Below are positions 34,401-48,639 of a stretch of DNA of 64,000 bases, piece after piece. Position 1 is the first letter of the stretch. Each line of letters starts with the position of its first letter. The DNA is taken from contig LSRY02000026.1 in assembly GCA_001643675.2 (NCBI GenBank), forward strand, positions 636,501-700,500, read 5' to 3'. A model generated the notes under the pieces. That model saw only the letters and a list, made by a program, of their open reading frames with translations, did no database searches and was not told the origin of the DNA. This stretch comes from Monocercomonoides exilis. Taxonomy: Eukaryota; Preaxostyla; Oxymonadida; Polymastigidae. The translations under genes and the position numbers were made by a program.

Positions 34401-37400
34401 TGGTTTCACCTGATGGCAGGCAAAGAACTAATGCTCCTTCTCTTTTTGTTATTCCTGCTAAAAGGAAAGAGGAAAAGGCAAATGTAACATCATCATCATC
34501 ATCAACATCTTCTTCTTCTTCTTCTTCTTCAAATTCTGATGTGTTAAATGCAAATAACATGAATATAACAAAGAACTCTTCTTCTTCTTCCTCTTCCTCA
34601 TCTCAGTCTCTTCTTATCCCATTGAAGAAGGGGACGATGAAGGAGAAGAGGAACGACGGGGCTATTCAGACAGTCATATCAGAGCTAACATCGATGCTGA
34701 TGGCAGAGCCAGTGGTGATGGAGATATTGAAGGAGGTTGGGAAATTGGACAGAGAAGAAAATGGAGAGAAAAAGGAAAGAGAAGAAAAGAAAGAAGAAGA
34801 AGAAGAAATTTTAGAACCAAGCAAAACACCTCTTAATTCATCTTCTTCATCTCTTTCTTCCTCTTCTCGCCGCATTGATGATGTCACCCTCAAACTGCGT
34901 TCTTCTTCAGATGCTCCTCTTCTTTCTCTCCACTTCCCTCTCTCTCTCTCTCAGCTGTCTGCTGGACACACCTTCTCACACCCCGAAACTTTGTTCTACA
35001 AATCATATGCTCAATACATTCAATCAAATAATCTTTCTTCTTCTTCCTCTTCCTCTTCTTCTCTTTCTTCTTCTTCTTCTTCTCTTTCTCCCTCTCCTTC
35101 TCTCCACCATCTTCTTCGTGTTCTTTCGTTCTACTCTTCTTCTGCCCCTCTCATTCGCATTCTTCCTTCTCAGCCTCGTTTAGAAGCCACACACGATGAG
35201 ACAGTCCATCTGAACTTGTCTGTCTTCTCTGACTTCAACACCGTCTTTGCGCTGATATTCAACAGCAGGGCAATGGAGGAGCTGAGGAGAGGAAGAGAAA
35301 GAGAAGAAGAAAGAGAAGGAGAAAGAAAAGAAAGAGAAGGAAATGAAGAATATAACAATGATAATCACGTCAATGACAATAAGACTTCACAGCCAGCCAA
35401 TCCAGCACTTGTCTTTGCCCAGTTCATTGTGAAGCTCCTCTGCACTCGTTCTCTCTCTCTCTCTCCTCTCACGTGCCTTCTCCCCTTCCGCCCTTCCCTT
35501 CCTGCAAAGTACCTCCTTCGTTTAAATTCTTCATCTTCGAATGCTTCTTCTTCCTCTTCTTCCTCTTCTTCTTCTCATTCGTCTTCCAATGATCTTATAT
35601 CTCCTCCCCCCGTTCCTCTCCTTGTCGATGCCTGTGCTGCTGACACCCCCCTCGCCATCCACAAAGTGCTCAACGACAGAAAAAGATTAAACTCCCGCCG
35701 TTTTGCTGCTTCTCACATGCCTCCGATTCCCTCTGTCTTTCCTCCTCTGCCTTCTTCTTCTTCTGCCAATCTGTTCAACCAGAAGGACTCCAACGGACCT
35801 TCTGCTCCGCCTGCAACTGTCAAACCTTTCTCGTTTTCTTCTTCCTCTTCCTCTTCTTCTTCTTTTCCTCCTCAAATGTCTCATCCTTCTCAACCAACCA
35901 GGCCACAAGCTGTTCCTTCCATCTCCACTTCACCAAACTCGCCTTCAAATGTTCCATTTCCTTTCTCTTCCTCTTCTTCATCCTCCTCCTCCTCTTCTTC
36001 TCATCCCTCTGTTCCTTCTCTTCCTTCTCTCCCTCGCCAGCTCACCCCCTCAGAACAGATATTCACTCCCAACCTCTTCCATGAAATGATCAGAGAAGAA
36101 GACGATGAAGAAGAAGGCAGCAGCACCATGTTGTCGTTTGCTGAGGCTGTTTTGCTGGCAGATGGATGGGAAGAAAGAGTGCATACACTTTACAAGATAG
36201 CAGAGGAGTTTGATAGGAAAGTGGCTGAGCAGAAGAAGAGGAAAGAAGGAAAAGAAGGAGAAGAAGAAAAGAAAGCAGATGAGAAGGAAGGTGACAATTC
36301 AACTAATCAGTTCTCCTCCTCCTCCTCCTCCTCATCATCATCATCTTCTTCTTCTTCATCTGAACAAGATCTACCAAATGTTCCTTTCACTCTTGTCAAT
36401 CCATACTATGCCTCGTGCGTCTCCTTCACTGCTGCTTTGAAGAAAGACATGGATGAAATTCCCTCAGTCAGTGAAATCATCCCACAATCGCCGTTTTTGC
36501 TCTCTTTGCCAGCTGATTACCGTCCTTCCACACACACACAGCATCTGACGATCTTCCTCATTGCCATCATTTTAAGAAGGATTCACTTTGAACACCCGTT
36601 CTCTATCCATCTCCCGATGCACCGTCTGTTTGCTCACATGATATCTCGTTTGTCTGTCACACTCACTTCACACGAGCTGTTTGGAGTTGGATGCGACAGA
36701 ACATCTGCCGCATTAGAGAAGGCGTCAATGCTCTCCAATTGCAAGAATACCATCAGTGGCTCATTTGTCTCGATCACCAGGGCATTCAATGCTGTTAAAA
36801 ACACACACAATAAATTTTCTCTGTCAAATGTGCTTCCTCCTTCTGTTGCTCTTGTTGTGGTGCAGCCAATCATGTTCATTCGGTTAGCATTTGCCCAGTT
36901 GTATTCAGGAATGTGGCGAGACAACGGCTTTTCTGTTGAGCCTCTGGCTGTCTTCTACTTCCGCCACACACTTTGGAACAAGTGGATCAATCCAGACACG
37001 TTTACGATGCAGGTGGCGGTGTGTGCTGCTGGTTGGAGCAAGTTCATGACGCTGCTGATGAGTGTGTATCATCTCGAGTACTTCTTCCTGCCTCCTTGGT
37101 TCTGGAGGAAGGCTGTGATGGGAGGAGGAGAAGAAGGAGAAGGAAAAGAAGTGAATAATGGATGCAACAAAGGAAATAAAAAAGCTTCTCTTTCTGTTCG
37201 ACCTCCTCTCCTTCCCCGAAAGATTGAGCGTGTGGGCATCCGATGGGCAATGGAGAGTGAAGACATGATTGAATTTGCCTCGAATTTCCTGTCTCTTCTT
37301 GTCTCTCTGTGTGTTGATCGCTCTCTCCCACACACAGATGCCATAGACAGGGTGTCTGCTGCTGTGTGTGGGGCTGAGTGTGAGTGTGGATGTGGATGCG

Positions 37401-40400
37401 GATGCAAAGAGTTGTATGCCAAGCACATGACACTCACACATCCGTCACCGAATTCAGGTGACAAGCCAACAAAGACAGAAGTTGTGGCGCTGAGGTTGAC
37501 AGAAGATTACGATGACTTCTTTGACAAGATGTGTGTGTGCAAGAAGTGCAAATGCAGTGGAAGCAGAGCTTGTGCTGATGGAGGAGGAGAAGGAGAAGAA
37601 AAGAAGAAGATAACACCTCTTCTTGATCTCGATGCTCAACCAGTTGTTCCCTTCACTCCTTTCTGCCTCGCCTCCAACATCGCTCTTGCCTTGTCCACAT
37701 CCCCAAAAACGTTACGCCATCTTCTTTCTGTCCTCCCTTCAACATACCCTTCTCACCCTCTCTTCTACCCCATCCTGCACAGCCTGTGTGACCTGAAGAG
37801 AGGAAGAAAATCGCTTTTTGTGCTAAAGAAAGAGAAGTGGGCATTGGTTGATCCATTCCACTTGCATCTGACACACATCGAGAGGCAGGAGACAATCAAT
37901 CGTGTTGGCAAGCAACTGCTGAAGTGGAATAGAAGCGATTATCAGAGCGTGATTATCACTGAGGATGATGAAGAAGATGAAGATGAAGAAAACATAGAGG
38001 AAGAAGATGAAAACGATCAAAACACAGAGAAATCAACAGCCTCTTCCAAATCCCATTCAAAACGCTCCGTTTCTCTACGCAATGTTCCATATGAGATCCT
38101 GCGGCGTCCGAGCGTGCCGCCTCCTCTGCCAGGCCTTCCTCACCCTCATCACACACACCCTCTTCTGTCAACTCTGATGGACATCTGCTGCTCTCGTGTG
38201 GTGTTGGGAATCATCTGGTATGTTCTGCATGTTGCTCTGCATGTAAACAAGCACCAGATAATCAGAATGGAAGAAGAGGAGAACAAGGCAAAGATGGAGC
38301 TTGCAAAGAAAGCTGCTGCTGCTTCTGCTGCGTTGCAGGAAGGCAGTGCTTCACGTGCTGGCTCTTCTGCTTCGCTTTCTGGAATGCTTCAAGGAATATC
38401 CAATGCTAACATGGCTTCAGGAAATGAAGGAAAAGATGAAGAAGCAGAAGACGAAGAAGGAGAAGGAGAAGATAGTGATCCACTGAACAAGAAACCCAAA
38501 TCTCTTGCATTGTTCACTCTCTCTGACTTGTCTTCCTTGCCTCGCCCGTTGGCACCTGAGGGCTTTTCAGTGGAAGACAAGATGATGGCACGTGAGTACA
38601 ACCGCCCTGACAGAAAACACACAGCCTCGTGGAGATCTGCTTCGCAATCAGTCCGATCTTCAGACAGAACACCTTCTTCTTCTTCTTCTTCTTCTTCTTC
38701 TCCACTGGCCTCATCTTTGCCTCCCTTTTCGACATTCGAGTCGCCAAAGACAGCTGCCTCGCCTTCGACAACTGCTCCGCTTTCAACAATGCCTACACCA
38801 AATATGCCAAATGCTTCTGTTTCTTCTTCTTCCACTTCCATTTCTTCTCTTTCTTCTCCCTCTGGACTGCCTCCTTCACAAGAAGCACTCTCAAAGACGC
38901 TGACCACATCTGCCCCAGGCTTTGCTGCGTCTCCATCTGCATTGGCATCCCCTGTGAAAATCACCCCCCGCTCCTCATCTCCCTCACGCCGAGGCATTTC
39001 TCCCTCAAAATCTCTATCTCCTTCATATGGCTCTTCTTCTTCTTCTTCCTCCTCCTCTTCTTCTTCTTCTATTTCTTCCATGCGTCGTGCTGCCTCTCCC
39101 ACTCGTGTGAGAAATTCTCCTGTCTCTTCGCTGGCTGCGCCTTCTTCTCCTCGTCAGGCTGCTCCTCGCCCAGCCTCGCCAAAAGTGCATCATCAGACTG
39201 AAGAAGAGGCAGACGCTGCGAAGCTGCAGGAGGCGATGGAAGGGAAGACAAACACACACAAACAGAATGTGACCGGAAGAGAAGCATCAAACAAAGGGAG
39301 CAATGCTCTGTCGGAACCAGCAGATCCCTTTGCGTTTGTGTCGCAGTGTCCGAACGTCATTCCGGATGTTGATTTTATGCGGAACTCGACTGAGCAGATG
39401 CTGCTGGCTGTGCTGCGGCTGTTGGACACGACGCTTTCTTTCTCTACACAGTGGCATATTCCTCAGAGAAGAGGAGAAAGAAGAGAAGGACAAAAAGAAG
39501 GAGAGGAGGAAGAAGAGGAAGAAGAAGCATCTCAACCGTATGTGGATGACGAGACAAGAAATCCTGTTGCATTGCCATGCCCTGCTCACTCTACACTTCT
39601 TGATGCTCTGTTCTATCAGACACATTGTTCTTGTCTGATTGACGAAGAGCAGAAGAAGAGAGAGAAGGAATTTAAGAGAAGGAGGATGATGTGGGAGCCT
39701 GCTGCTGCTTCTCCTTCTCCTTCTCCTTCATCATCATCATCATCTTCTTCTTCTTCTTCTGAAGAAAAAGAAGAAGAGAATTCCAACAAAGATGAGAAAT
39801 CACCTTTGACTCATCTGTCTATTGCATCTATGCTCTTCCAACTGTATGTGCTGATCAACCCACCCGCAGCTATTCCTGTGCCTCCTTCTTCTCTTTCCTT
39901 CCATGCCGATGCAAGAGCAACAACCACATCTTCTTTGTTCACTTCTCCAATCATTCACCCTCTTTTGTCTCGCATTCTGATCAGATTGAGATTTTTGGCT
40001 TTTCTTTTCTATGCGCCTGAGAAGAAAAGCAGAAGAAATGGTGATTTTGCTGAAGGAAAGAAGAATTTGAGCAAAAGAGAAGAGAATCTGAGGCAGATTG
40101 GAGTGATAATTGAGAGGAGAAAGCCAATGGCTGCATTGACTGATGGATTGGATGCTGCTTCTTCAGAGAAAATGATTGAATCAAAGAAAGAAAAAGACAT
40201 TTCAACAGAAAAATCAGAAGCAAAAGAAGATAAAGCAATTAAAGAAGAAAAAGTGAAAGAAGAAAAAGAAGAAAAAGAAGAAAAAGAAGAATCTCAAACA
40301 GGATTAAAAACAGTTCCAAGCGAAGTGAATGAACAAGATGCAGCAGAGAAGACGGCGCTTGTGCTGAGCAAGAAGGAGACAGGGCATTTGTGCTGCTTCT

Positions 40401-43400
40401 GCCAACAGGCCATCAAAAAGGGTGACAGAGCAGGATTCGCCTCTTTTGTGGACTATACGCCTTCACTTCAAGCACTAAATTCATCAGCCATTTATCATTT
40501 GAGAGAGGAGCAGAAGAAGATGGAGGAGGAAGAGGAGGAGGAAGAGATGATGGCGAAGATTCATCTCAAGCACAATGGAGGGAAAGAAGGTGAAGAGAAG
40601 AATAATAACATTTCTTCTTCTTCTGATTCATCTGATGAAAAGAAAGAAATTCAATCAACTGGACACAAACAGATGGAATGCCCGTATTGTCATCGGATGT
40701 GCCAGTGCAAGCTGAAGAAGCTGGAGGAAATGAAAAGACAACTCGAAAAGGCAGAAAAAGGTGAGAAAGACGGAGAAGGAGAAGAAGGGGAAGAAAGCGA
40801 AGGGGAAGATGTGAAAGTGAAGAGGAAGTTCTATTGGGAGAATTGGAAACAACTGGATGAGAAGAAGGAGATGGAAATACGGAGGAGGAAGAAGAAGAGA
40901 AGCGAGAGAAAGAAATCTGAAGCGAAAAAGGCAGAAAAGTGCAAAGAACAAGAAAACAATACAGAGCAAAAAGGAGAAATGTCTCATTCACAAACAGCAG
41001 AAGAACACGAACAAACAGAAAAGCCACACAAAAAGAAAGAAAGAAGCCGAAAAGAAACGAAAGGCAAAGAGAAAAAAACTATCAAAGCGAAAGAAGCGCT
41101 GAAGAAGCCACACAGACGATTGAGAGTGGGCGAAAGAGACACAGAAAAGACAAAGAGTGAAATGCAGCTGTATCGGAAGTACTTCCAAGGGGATGCAGGG
41201 AATGAAGAGGAAGAAGAAGAGGAAGGAGGAAATGTTGATAGCGAAGAGAAGAGGAAAGCGGAAGAGAGGAGGAGAAGAAGAAGGATCAGAAGGAAGAGGA
41301 GAGAAGAGGCAATGCAGAGGGAGATGGAGAAGAAGAAGGCGATGAAGAAGAATGCAGCGTCAGCTGCTGGAAAAGGAGGGAAAGGAAGGGAAGAAGGAGA
41401 AGATGATGATGAAAGTGGACATTCTTCCCTTCTGGAAACACCAGATGGCTCAGAAGACAACATGTTCAGTGATGAATACGAATATGAAGGAGAAGAAGGG
41501 AGGAGAGAAGGGAGAGGAGGAAGGAGAGGGAGAGGAAGAAGACACAGAAAGGGTGATTTGGATATGCCTCAGCTGCCTGCTGATCTGCTTCCATCGCAAC
41601 AGCCTTATGATGAGGAAGATGGCGATGAGGAAGGAGGCGAAGGGAGAGAAGGAGAGAGCGATGAACTGAGCCACAAGGCAGCAGAAGAAGGGATGCGTGG
41701 AAGAGGCAGCGATGATGATGATGAGGATGATGATGAACTGCCGAGGAAAGAAGGAGAGGAAGACGAAGAAGATGATGACAACTGGGATGAAGAAGAAGAT
41801 GAAGACGATTTGTTCAGCAGCTCAGCCGATGCCACATCAGACTTCGAGTTTGACGATGGGATTGCGTATGACTATGACGATGAGCTTGGGCTGTTTGAAG
41901 ACGAAGGCGTCGAAGATGAGAATTTGGAGCGTCTTTTGGAAGAGACGACGGACGAGGAGGAAGAAACAGAAGATGAGACAGACTTTTCAAAGGGGACGAT
42001 TGGGAATGAGATGTTTGAGACAGATATTGGTACAGATAGTGACTTTGACAAAGGAGGAAGATTCACACAGGGCGATTCATCTTCTGCTGAAGGAGACGCC
42101 TTGTATGCTGAGCAGCCACCGACAATTCATTCGGCGCTGTCATCTTCGAATGAAGATGCACTGACTTCTTCTTCTTCTTCTGGCTCTTCTTCTGGTTCTG
42201 ATGCTGTTGCCATTGACTCTCAGCAGCCACTTCCTCTACCATTTGAGCAGAGTGTCACATCCACAGGCGACATGAGAGGGCTCCCCATTTCTCTCTCGTC
42301 TGCCCAGCAGATGTCTCGTGCTGAATGCACCGCTGTCTCTGTGCCCACTCGCCTCTTCCCCGTCAAGCGCTCTCTGAACCTGCCTCCGTCAAACACGACG
42401 AATGTGCCTTACACAGAGCTGGGGCTGGCGATGAATGATTCGCAGGAGAACTACTTCCTGGGGAAGAAGAAGGAGCTGATTGATGCACAGTTCAGAAGAG
42501 AACGAGAGAAGGACAAGAAAGTCAAACGCATTCGAATGTTCCATTTGAGGCAGCTGCGCGAAAAGAAGCAAGCACAGCTATCTGATCTGTCTGCAGACAC
42601 ATCCACCTCAAACTTCCCCTTCTCAGAAGACGAAGAGGAACTTCTGGATGTCTGCTCCAGCCGGATAAACTCACCCACACATTCTGTGTGTTCCGTAAGC
42701 ACCCACAACACATCAGCTTTTCCTCCTTCTGTCCTTTCGCCTGCACTCACCACTACATCTTCTGTGGTTCTGCCTGGCGGAATGTGTGAGTCAGTTGCCA
42801 TTCCACTGAAATCGGAGTGTTTGTCAGCGTTTGGAGGGCCGATGCGTCTGCCACTGTTTCCTCCGCCAGAAGGGACAGTGAGGCCCGCAAGAATAAGTGA
42901 GAAGGAGAAGAAGAGGAGGAGTGCAAAGGAAAATCCAGAAGCAAGCGAAAAGGAGAAAATGGAGAAGCTGAGAAGGAAGCTGGAGAAGGAGATGTGCTGC
43001 TGCACGTGTGAATGTGAGGAAGGGTGTGAGTGTGGATGCAATGAGTACATCAAATCACTCCAAACAGCTTCTTCATCACACAATGGAAATTGCTGTGAGG
43101 CAAGCAAAGCTGCAATGAATGCGAAGTCAGCGCGCTTCTTTGCCTCGTCGTGCTGCCCGCCTTCGCTGAGTGTGGGAACGAAGAGCGACTTGTGGGGCAA
43201 TCTGGGTGAGATCCACGGGACAGAGGCGAACGAGAGGATGAACACAGATCTGAAGAACAGAAAGAAGAGAGAGAAGAAGCAGAGGACGAAGGCATCGAAG
43301 GGGTCAAGGATGATGAATATTACGATGGAGCTGGATGAAGACGAGCAATACAAAGACGAAGAGATCATCGTCTTTGAAGCACCAAACACAGTAGATCCAT

Positions 43401-46400
43401 TTGTATCGAATGTGGCATTCCCGTTTGTCACACGAGAAATGAAGACGAAGCTGCGTGTTGAGAAGAAAGCAGACCCACAGCCGACCATTTTGGCATGTCC
43501 AACACCTGTCAAATCGGGCGCACAATCACTTTCCACGCGAAGTGAGTCTGTCTTGTCTCTGCAATCGCAGGCATCACATTCATCATCTCAGCCTGTCCCG
43601 CCAGTTGCTGTGGATGTGAAGCAGTCCTTCTTCGTGTCGACGTGCGGCCACATTATGCACTCTGAGTGTTTGTCGCATCTGCTCATGGCGAACGGGCGGA
43701 TGCCACGCGAAGGGCAGATGGCAGGCAGGTTGGACGAGAACAGCGCCCACTCCACATTCCCACTGGATGCACAGTCACTCGAATTCCAGTGCCCGTTCTG
43801 CGGGAAGCTGTGCAACACACTCCTTCCCTTGATTGACGGAGTGGCACGCGACGACGCTGAAAGCAGTCAGATCAAAATATCATCGAAAAAAGCCGAGAAT
43901 TCATCAAAAGAGAAAGAGACTATTGTCCCAGTGCTGCCAGTTGCCCACAAAAATGATGGGTTCATTTCGATGTTCCTCCGAGCAACAGACACACCATTTG
44001 AGCACACACTGAACATTCTGATGTCTGAAGAAGCACCGACTCTTCAGCTTCCATTCACTTCTCTCTCTCGCACCTCCATTGACAACATCACCCTCTTCGC
44101 CACACAACTACTGCGCATCAACAAGTCTCTGGAGTCCATGCCGATTTCGAGTGTGCTCAAGTCAGCCACTCAAGCTGCCTCTGCTGCTGCAAGTGCGCTT
44201 CTTGCCTCGTCCACCCCTGTCGCCCAGCCGCCGACACCTGCCACACCGTTTGTGCTGTCTAAGAAGCAGAAGGTGGCAGCTGTGATGCGCCATCTGTGTC
44301 CAGAGCCTGTCTTGTTTGCACTTTCGCACCAGGCCATTCCATTTGGCGAGGCATCGATGCAAGTTGTGCAGCTGCACCACTTCTCGCAGATTGTGCTGTC
44401 ATCTAACATATCTTCCCTGTCTCCTGTCTCCTCTCCTCTCCTTTCTGCTGCATCGGATGTGCCTGAGCCGCTTTCAGTGCCGATGCCGTCGTGTGACTTC
44501 GACCAACGTGCTCTGAAGTTCATCCAGCACAACATCACATCTGCGCTGAAGAAGATGATTCCGGCTGAGCTGAGCGAGGAAGCAGGAAGAGAGACATTCA
44601 ACTGGGTGGAATCTCCCTCAGCAATGCAGCAGACAGGAACAAAGCTGCAGGAGCTGGACGATCTCTATTTGGAGCTGATTGCGCTGGAGAGAGCGATGAA
44701 AGGAGTGAAGAGATTCGACTCATACTCTTCTTCTCCACCTGCTGCGCTGATGAGCAGCTTTTTGGGGCTGATGCATCGCTTTGCAGCGTCTGCACTTTCA
44801 TCCACGCAATCTGTCTTGATGCCATCTTCTTCGTCTTCCTTGTGTCTCCCGCAGTCATTCCCAGTGTCTGACAGAGAGCGCAAGCTGTCCATTCAGCACC
44901 CGCTGATACTCGGCATGCTGCACACACTGGCATCGATCGAGTGGTCGCTGCGTCCTCTGCCTCTGCCTCTGCCTGAGGGAGGCGGCGGAGCAAAGGGATT
45001 TGACGATATTCTGAATGAGGCACGGGTGAAGGAGGCAGAAAGGAAAGCGAAGGCAACAAAGGAAGGCAAACAGGCAGAGTCCTCGCAAGCAACTTCAGTC
45101 AGCGAGAAAGTGAAGCATCAAACAGCTGAAGAATTCTTCACATCATCTTTGACCTACTCATCGGCCATGCTGTGCTGGGCAGAGCAGATGAAGTCGTCGG
45201 TAGCATATTCCACACGCAAGTTCGAGCTGTCTCTCAACCAGCGCCTTGTTCTGACGCAGATGTTCCAGGCAGTCACAGCAGTGGCACTGGAGGCTGTGCG
45301 GCAGATTGGAGTGGAGAAGGAGAAGGCAGCGAAGGAAGGGAGTAGCACAGCAGCTGAAGTTGAGCAGCGGATGACTGATTTGGTTGAGTCTATCTTCAAA
45401 GAGGTGCGAATGATGCAGATCAGCGCTGAAATCATGAGCGTGCTGCACACAATGCGAAAGAAGGATACAGAAGTCGTTGAGGCAGCAATGAATGGAGCAA
45501 CAACAGAGTATTCATCGACTCTTTCTCCAAACTGCCCACCACTGTCTTCCCTGATGCTCTCCATCTGCTCCTCTTCTGATTCTTCTCCTCTTCCCTCTCC
45601 ACTTGCTTCATGCATTTATTCTCTCTCTTCGTTTGTGGGGAGTGATCCAACACATCTCCTCCTCCTCCTCCTCTGCATCTCCTGCATGGTTCCAACACTC
45701 CCTGCGTCTCTTCTCCCTTCAGTCAACAACTCGCTGGCTGCCCTGTTTCCCTCTCTTCCACAGTCAGATGCTTTGCCATTCAATACTTTTGAGTCTCATC
45801 CTCCTTCAGCCACACAATGGACTTTCCGACCGATCACTCCTGCTCTTTTCTCGCAGTGTGTGTTCATTGTATTGTCTACAATCCCTGGATCGCTCTATTT
45901 CTTTGCATCCGACGCATTCATTGCCTCGATGACAGATAAATCAGCATCTGCTTCTTCTTCTGCTGCTGCCACTGCTGGTGTAAGTGAAAGGGATGAGAGG
46001 AAAGCAAAGATTAGCGCAGAGCAGGTGAAGAAGTCAGCAGCATTTTCGTTTGCGCGCTCTGAATTCTTCGACCTGGAGGCGTATCTTTCTCTGTCGCCGT
46101 GGTTCGACAGACGGAACGGCGCAATTGTGGAGATGACATTTCTGCGGAGGGCGTTTCTGCTGTTTTCTGCTCTTTTCCCAACGACAGAGCTTGCACCTCA
46201 CTCGACAACTGCTTCTGTGGATGTTGATGCTCCTTCAGGAAAGATGAGCAAAGGCAGCAACAAGAAGGATAATAATAATAATAATTGCTTCACAGCTGGG
46301 TTTGCGAATGCAAATGATGGAATGAATGGCTCTTCTGAAAGAAGTGGAATTTCTCATGTTCATCAGCAGTTGATATCAGCATCAGTATCAGCGTCAGGCG

Positions 46401-47922
46401 ATGTGCCACATGGGAGTGAGTCGTTCTTCTCTTCACTGACGACATACCAGTCTTATCTGACACATGCCTTGTATGATGCAAGTGCACTTTCACAGGCATC
46501 ATCACTGGAATCGTTTTTGGAGTATATTGAGGCAGAAGAGCAGAAGGCTGGAGAAGGGAAGGGGAAGGGGAAAGGAAAGGAAGGGAAAGAAGAAGAAACA
46601 GAAACAGAGACTGATTCGGATTCAGATTCAGAAGAAGAAGATGAAAGAGAAGGAGAAAAAGAGGAAGGGGAGATGAATGGGTATATTTGTGACCTGAATG
46701 CGATGTCTGTGTATCCATCGCCTGCACGCATAACCCTCTTTGCCTTCTTTGCCTCTCTTCTGCATCTTCCACAGCTGCTCAAAGCAATCAATATCGAACA
46801 CAGCCAAGCAGCTTCATCAAACAACCTTGATGCTGACAAGGAAAGTGGAGAGAAAGATGATGTGCCTCGTCCTCTTAATGATGACACTCAACCAGATTCA
46901 ATTGCAAAACCAGCATCTTTTTCTTCTTCTTCAACCAGATCTCGTGTTTTGGATGAGATCTTTGCAATTCTTGTGCTTTCGATGGATCCTAAGCGTGTTA
47001 GCTCCTCATTCTCCTCGTTCTTCCCCTTCATATCAAACTCTTCCTCCTCTCCGCTTTCTTCACCGCTTGTTGCGTCTGTCGGGCAGCCGTTCCTGCTTCT
47101 ACCTCGTCTTCCTTCTCTTCCTCTCTCCATTCGTCCTCTTTCCCTCTTCTCGCGAGACTGCCGCTGCGTCAGCTGCTCAAAGCGGTGTGCGTCAGTCGGC
47201 ATCTGCCTCGTCTGCGGGCGCCTTCTGTGCTTGTCTGACCGCTGCTGCCACTCGATCGTCACTCGCTTTGTGGCTGGCGGGTACATTGCATCCTCAACTG
47301 CATCCACTGGCACGTCCTCTGGCTCTGCAAAGGGACTTTCTTCTTCTTCTTCTTCAAATGCACCTCTTTCGTCGCTGCAGACTGTGCTACCGCCTTCTGC
47401 TGCTCCTCCATCGAGTCCTGCACAGCCTTCATTTTCATCATCATCTTCTTCTTCTTCTATTTCTTCTTCTTCAGACACACAACATCCTTATGTCGGAGCA
47501 ATGCAGATGCAATTTGAGCCGTTCAGCGGAAACAGATTTGTGATGGAGGAGACTAAACACGCACTGATGTGCAGCGGACTTATCCTTCCGCTGTGCTCGT
47601 CGCACGTTTCGTCACTTTCTATTGGCGTTGGGTTGATCAGAGCAACAAGATCGTTTGCCCTTCCATTTGTTGCTTTTTCTGATTTTTTATATTTAAATTG
47701 AATATATTTCATAATTAAACAAAATATTATTAATACATATTTTGATATTGATATTATTTTTAAATTCGTAAGGTTTGGGCTATATCTGAATTCATCTGGA
47801 GAAGAGGATGGGAACAGCGAACACGAAAAGGATCTGACTTTGTCTCTGGAAAGGTTTGATTCAATTATTCTTTCTATCTCCGATTATTCGAGCATTATTG
47901 GTTTATCTTGCTTTCTAACTTA

Positions 47923-48010
<88 letters not shown>

Positions 48011-48218
48011 CTATCTCTATCTCTATCTCTATCTCTATCTCTATCTCTATCTCTATCTCTATCTCTATCTCTATCTCTATCTCTATCTATCTATCTATCT
48101 CTTTGATTTGTTTTCAATGAAAATTCACATTCTGTGCAATCCTTTTGTTAATCCTCAATATTTTATCAGATATGCTCAACTTCTTCAACTTCTATGTGAT
48201 CATCAGTTCTGTGAATGA
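31422..48218 (+). CDS. giant UBR1-type E3 ubiquitin ligase (N-recognin family)
   Basis: This family transfers ubiquitin to N-degron substrates. Exons: 31,422-31,604; 31,670-47,652; 47,773-47,853; 48,170-48,218, about 5,431 residues, two to three times the usual UBR1 size. The C-terminus is diagnostic: CRCVSCSKRC...CLVCGRLLC near residue 5,225, then after the third-intron join YLNSSGEEDG...LTLSLERYAQLLQLLC, matching the UBR1 ending. The RING is present but split: CCFC near residue 2,968, then STCGHIMHSEC near 4,052 and CPFCGKLCNTLLPLI near 4,102. Other Cys clusters lie near 1,965, 2,015, 3,065 and 3,839. I find no N-terminal UBR box, and the p24 gene leaves no room upstream for one. Most of the extra length is Ser runs and acidic or Lys/Glu repeats. 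The donor of intron 2 (GTTTGC) is the least certain join. Confidence 0.86.
47930..48103. repeat. (CT)n-(CTAT)n-(CTATCT)n compound microsatellite in UBR intron
   Basis: CT units pass into about 17 CTAT units, then about 15 CTATCT units, then CTAT again. It lies inside the last UBR intron (47,854-48,169) if the final exon joins are right. Translations of it (Leu-Ser-Ile-Tyr repeats) are not proteins. Confidence 0.93.
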
Positions 48219-48639
48219 ACAGTGTTGTCAAATGCCGTGCAATATTAAAAAAAATAATTTTATCGAATTTCATCTATTGCCTTTTGTGACAAAATTTTGT
48301 TGTTTTTTTTTTTTTTATATATTTCAAATTGGTACATGTTCAATTTCACCACACTTAATTTCAAAATTTAAAATAAATTATTCTGATAAGTAACCTGAGC
48401 TTTTTGTTTGTTGATTACCGAAAAATGAATACACAGAAATAGCTGAAAGTATTCTATTTCACAATAGAAAAATAGAATGCAAATAAAATCCCAAAATTAT
48501 GAGAAAATTTTTTGACAATTTGAAATTATAAACTCAGCAGAAAATATTTTGATCAAGAATTAATCAAAAGTTTGAGAGATGAAATATTGAGTAGAATATT
48601 TCCTTTGAGCATTCTTCACGAACACAATAAAGAAACAAA

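Noticed and set aside
47840-48106. 88-codon Leu-Ser-Ile-Tyr repeat protein
   Set aside because: Only its first few codons are real (the UBR exon ending LSLER); the rest is the intronic CTAT microsatellite.
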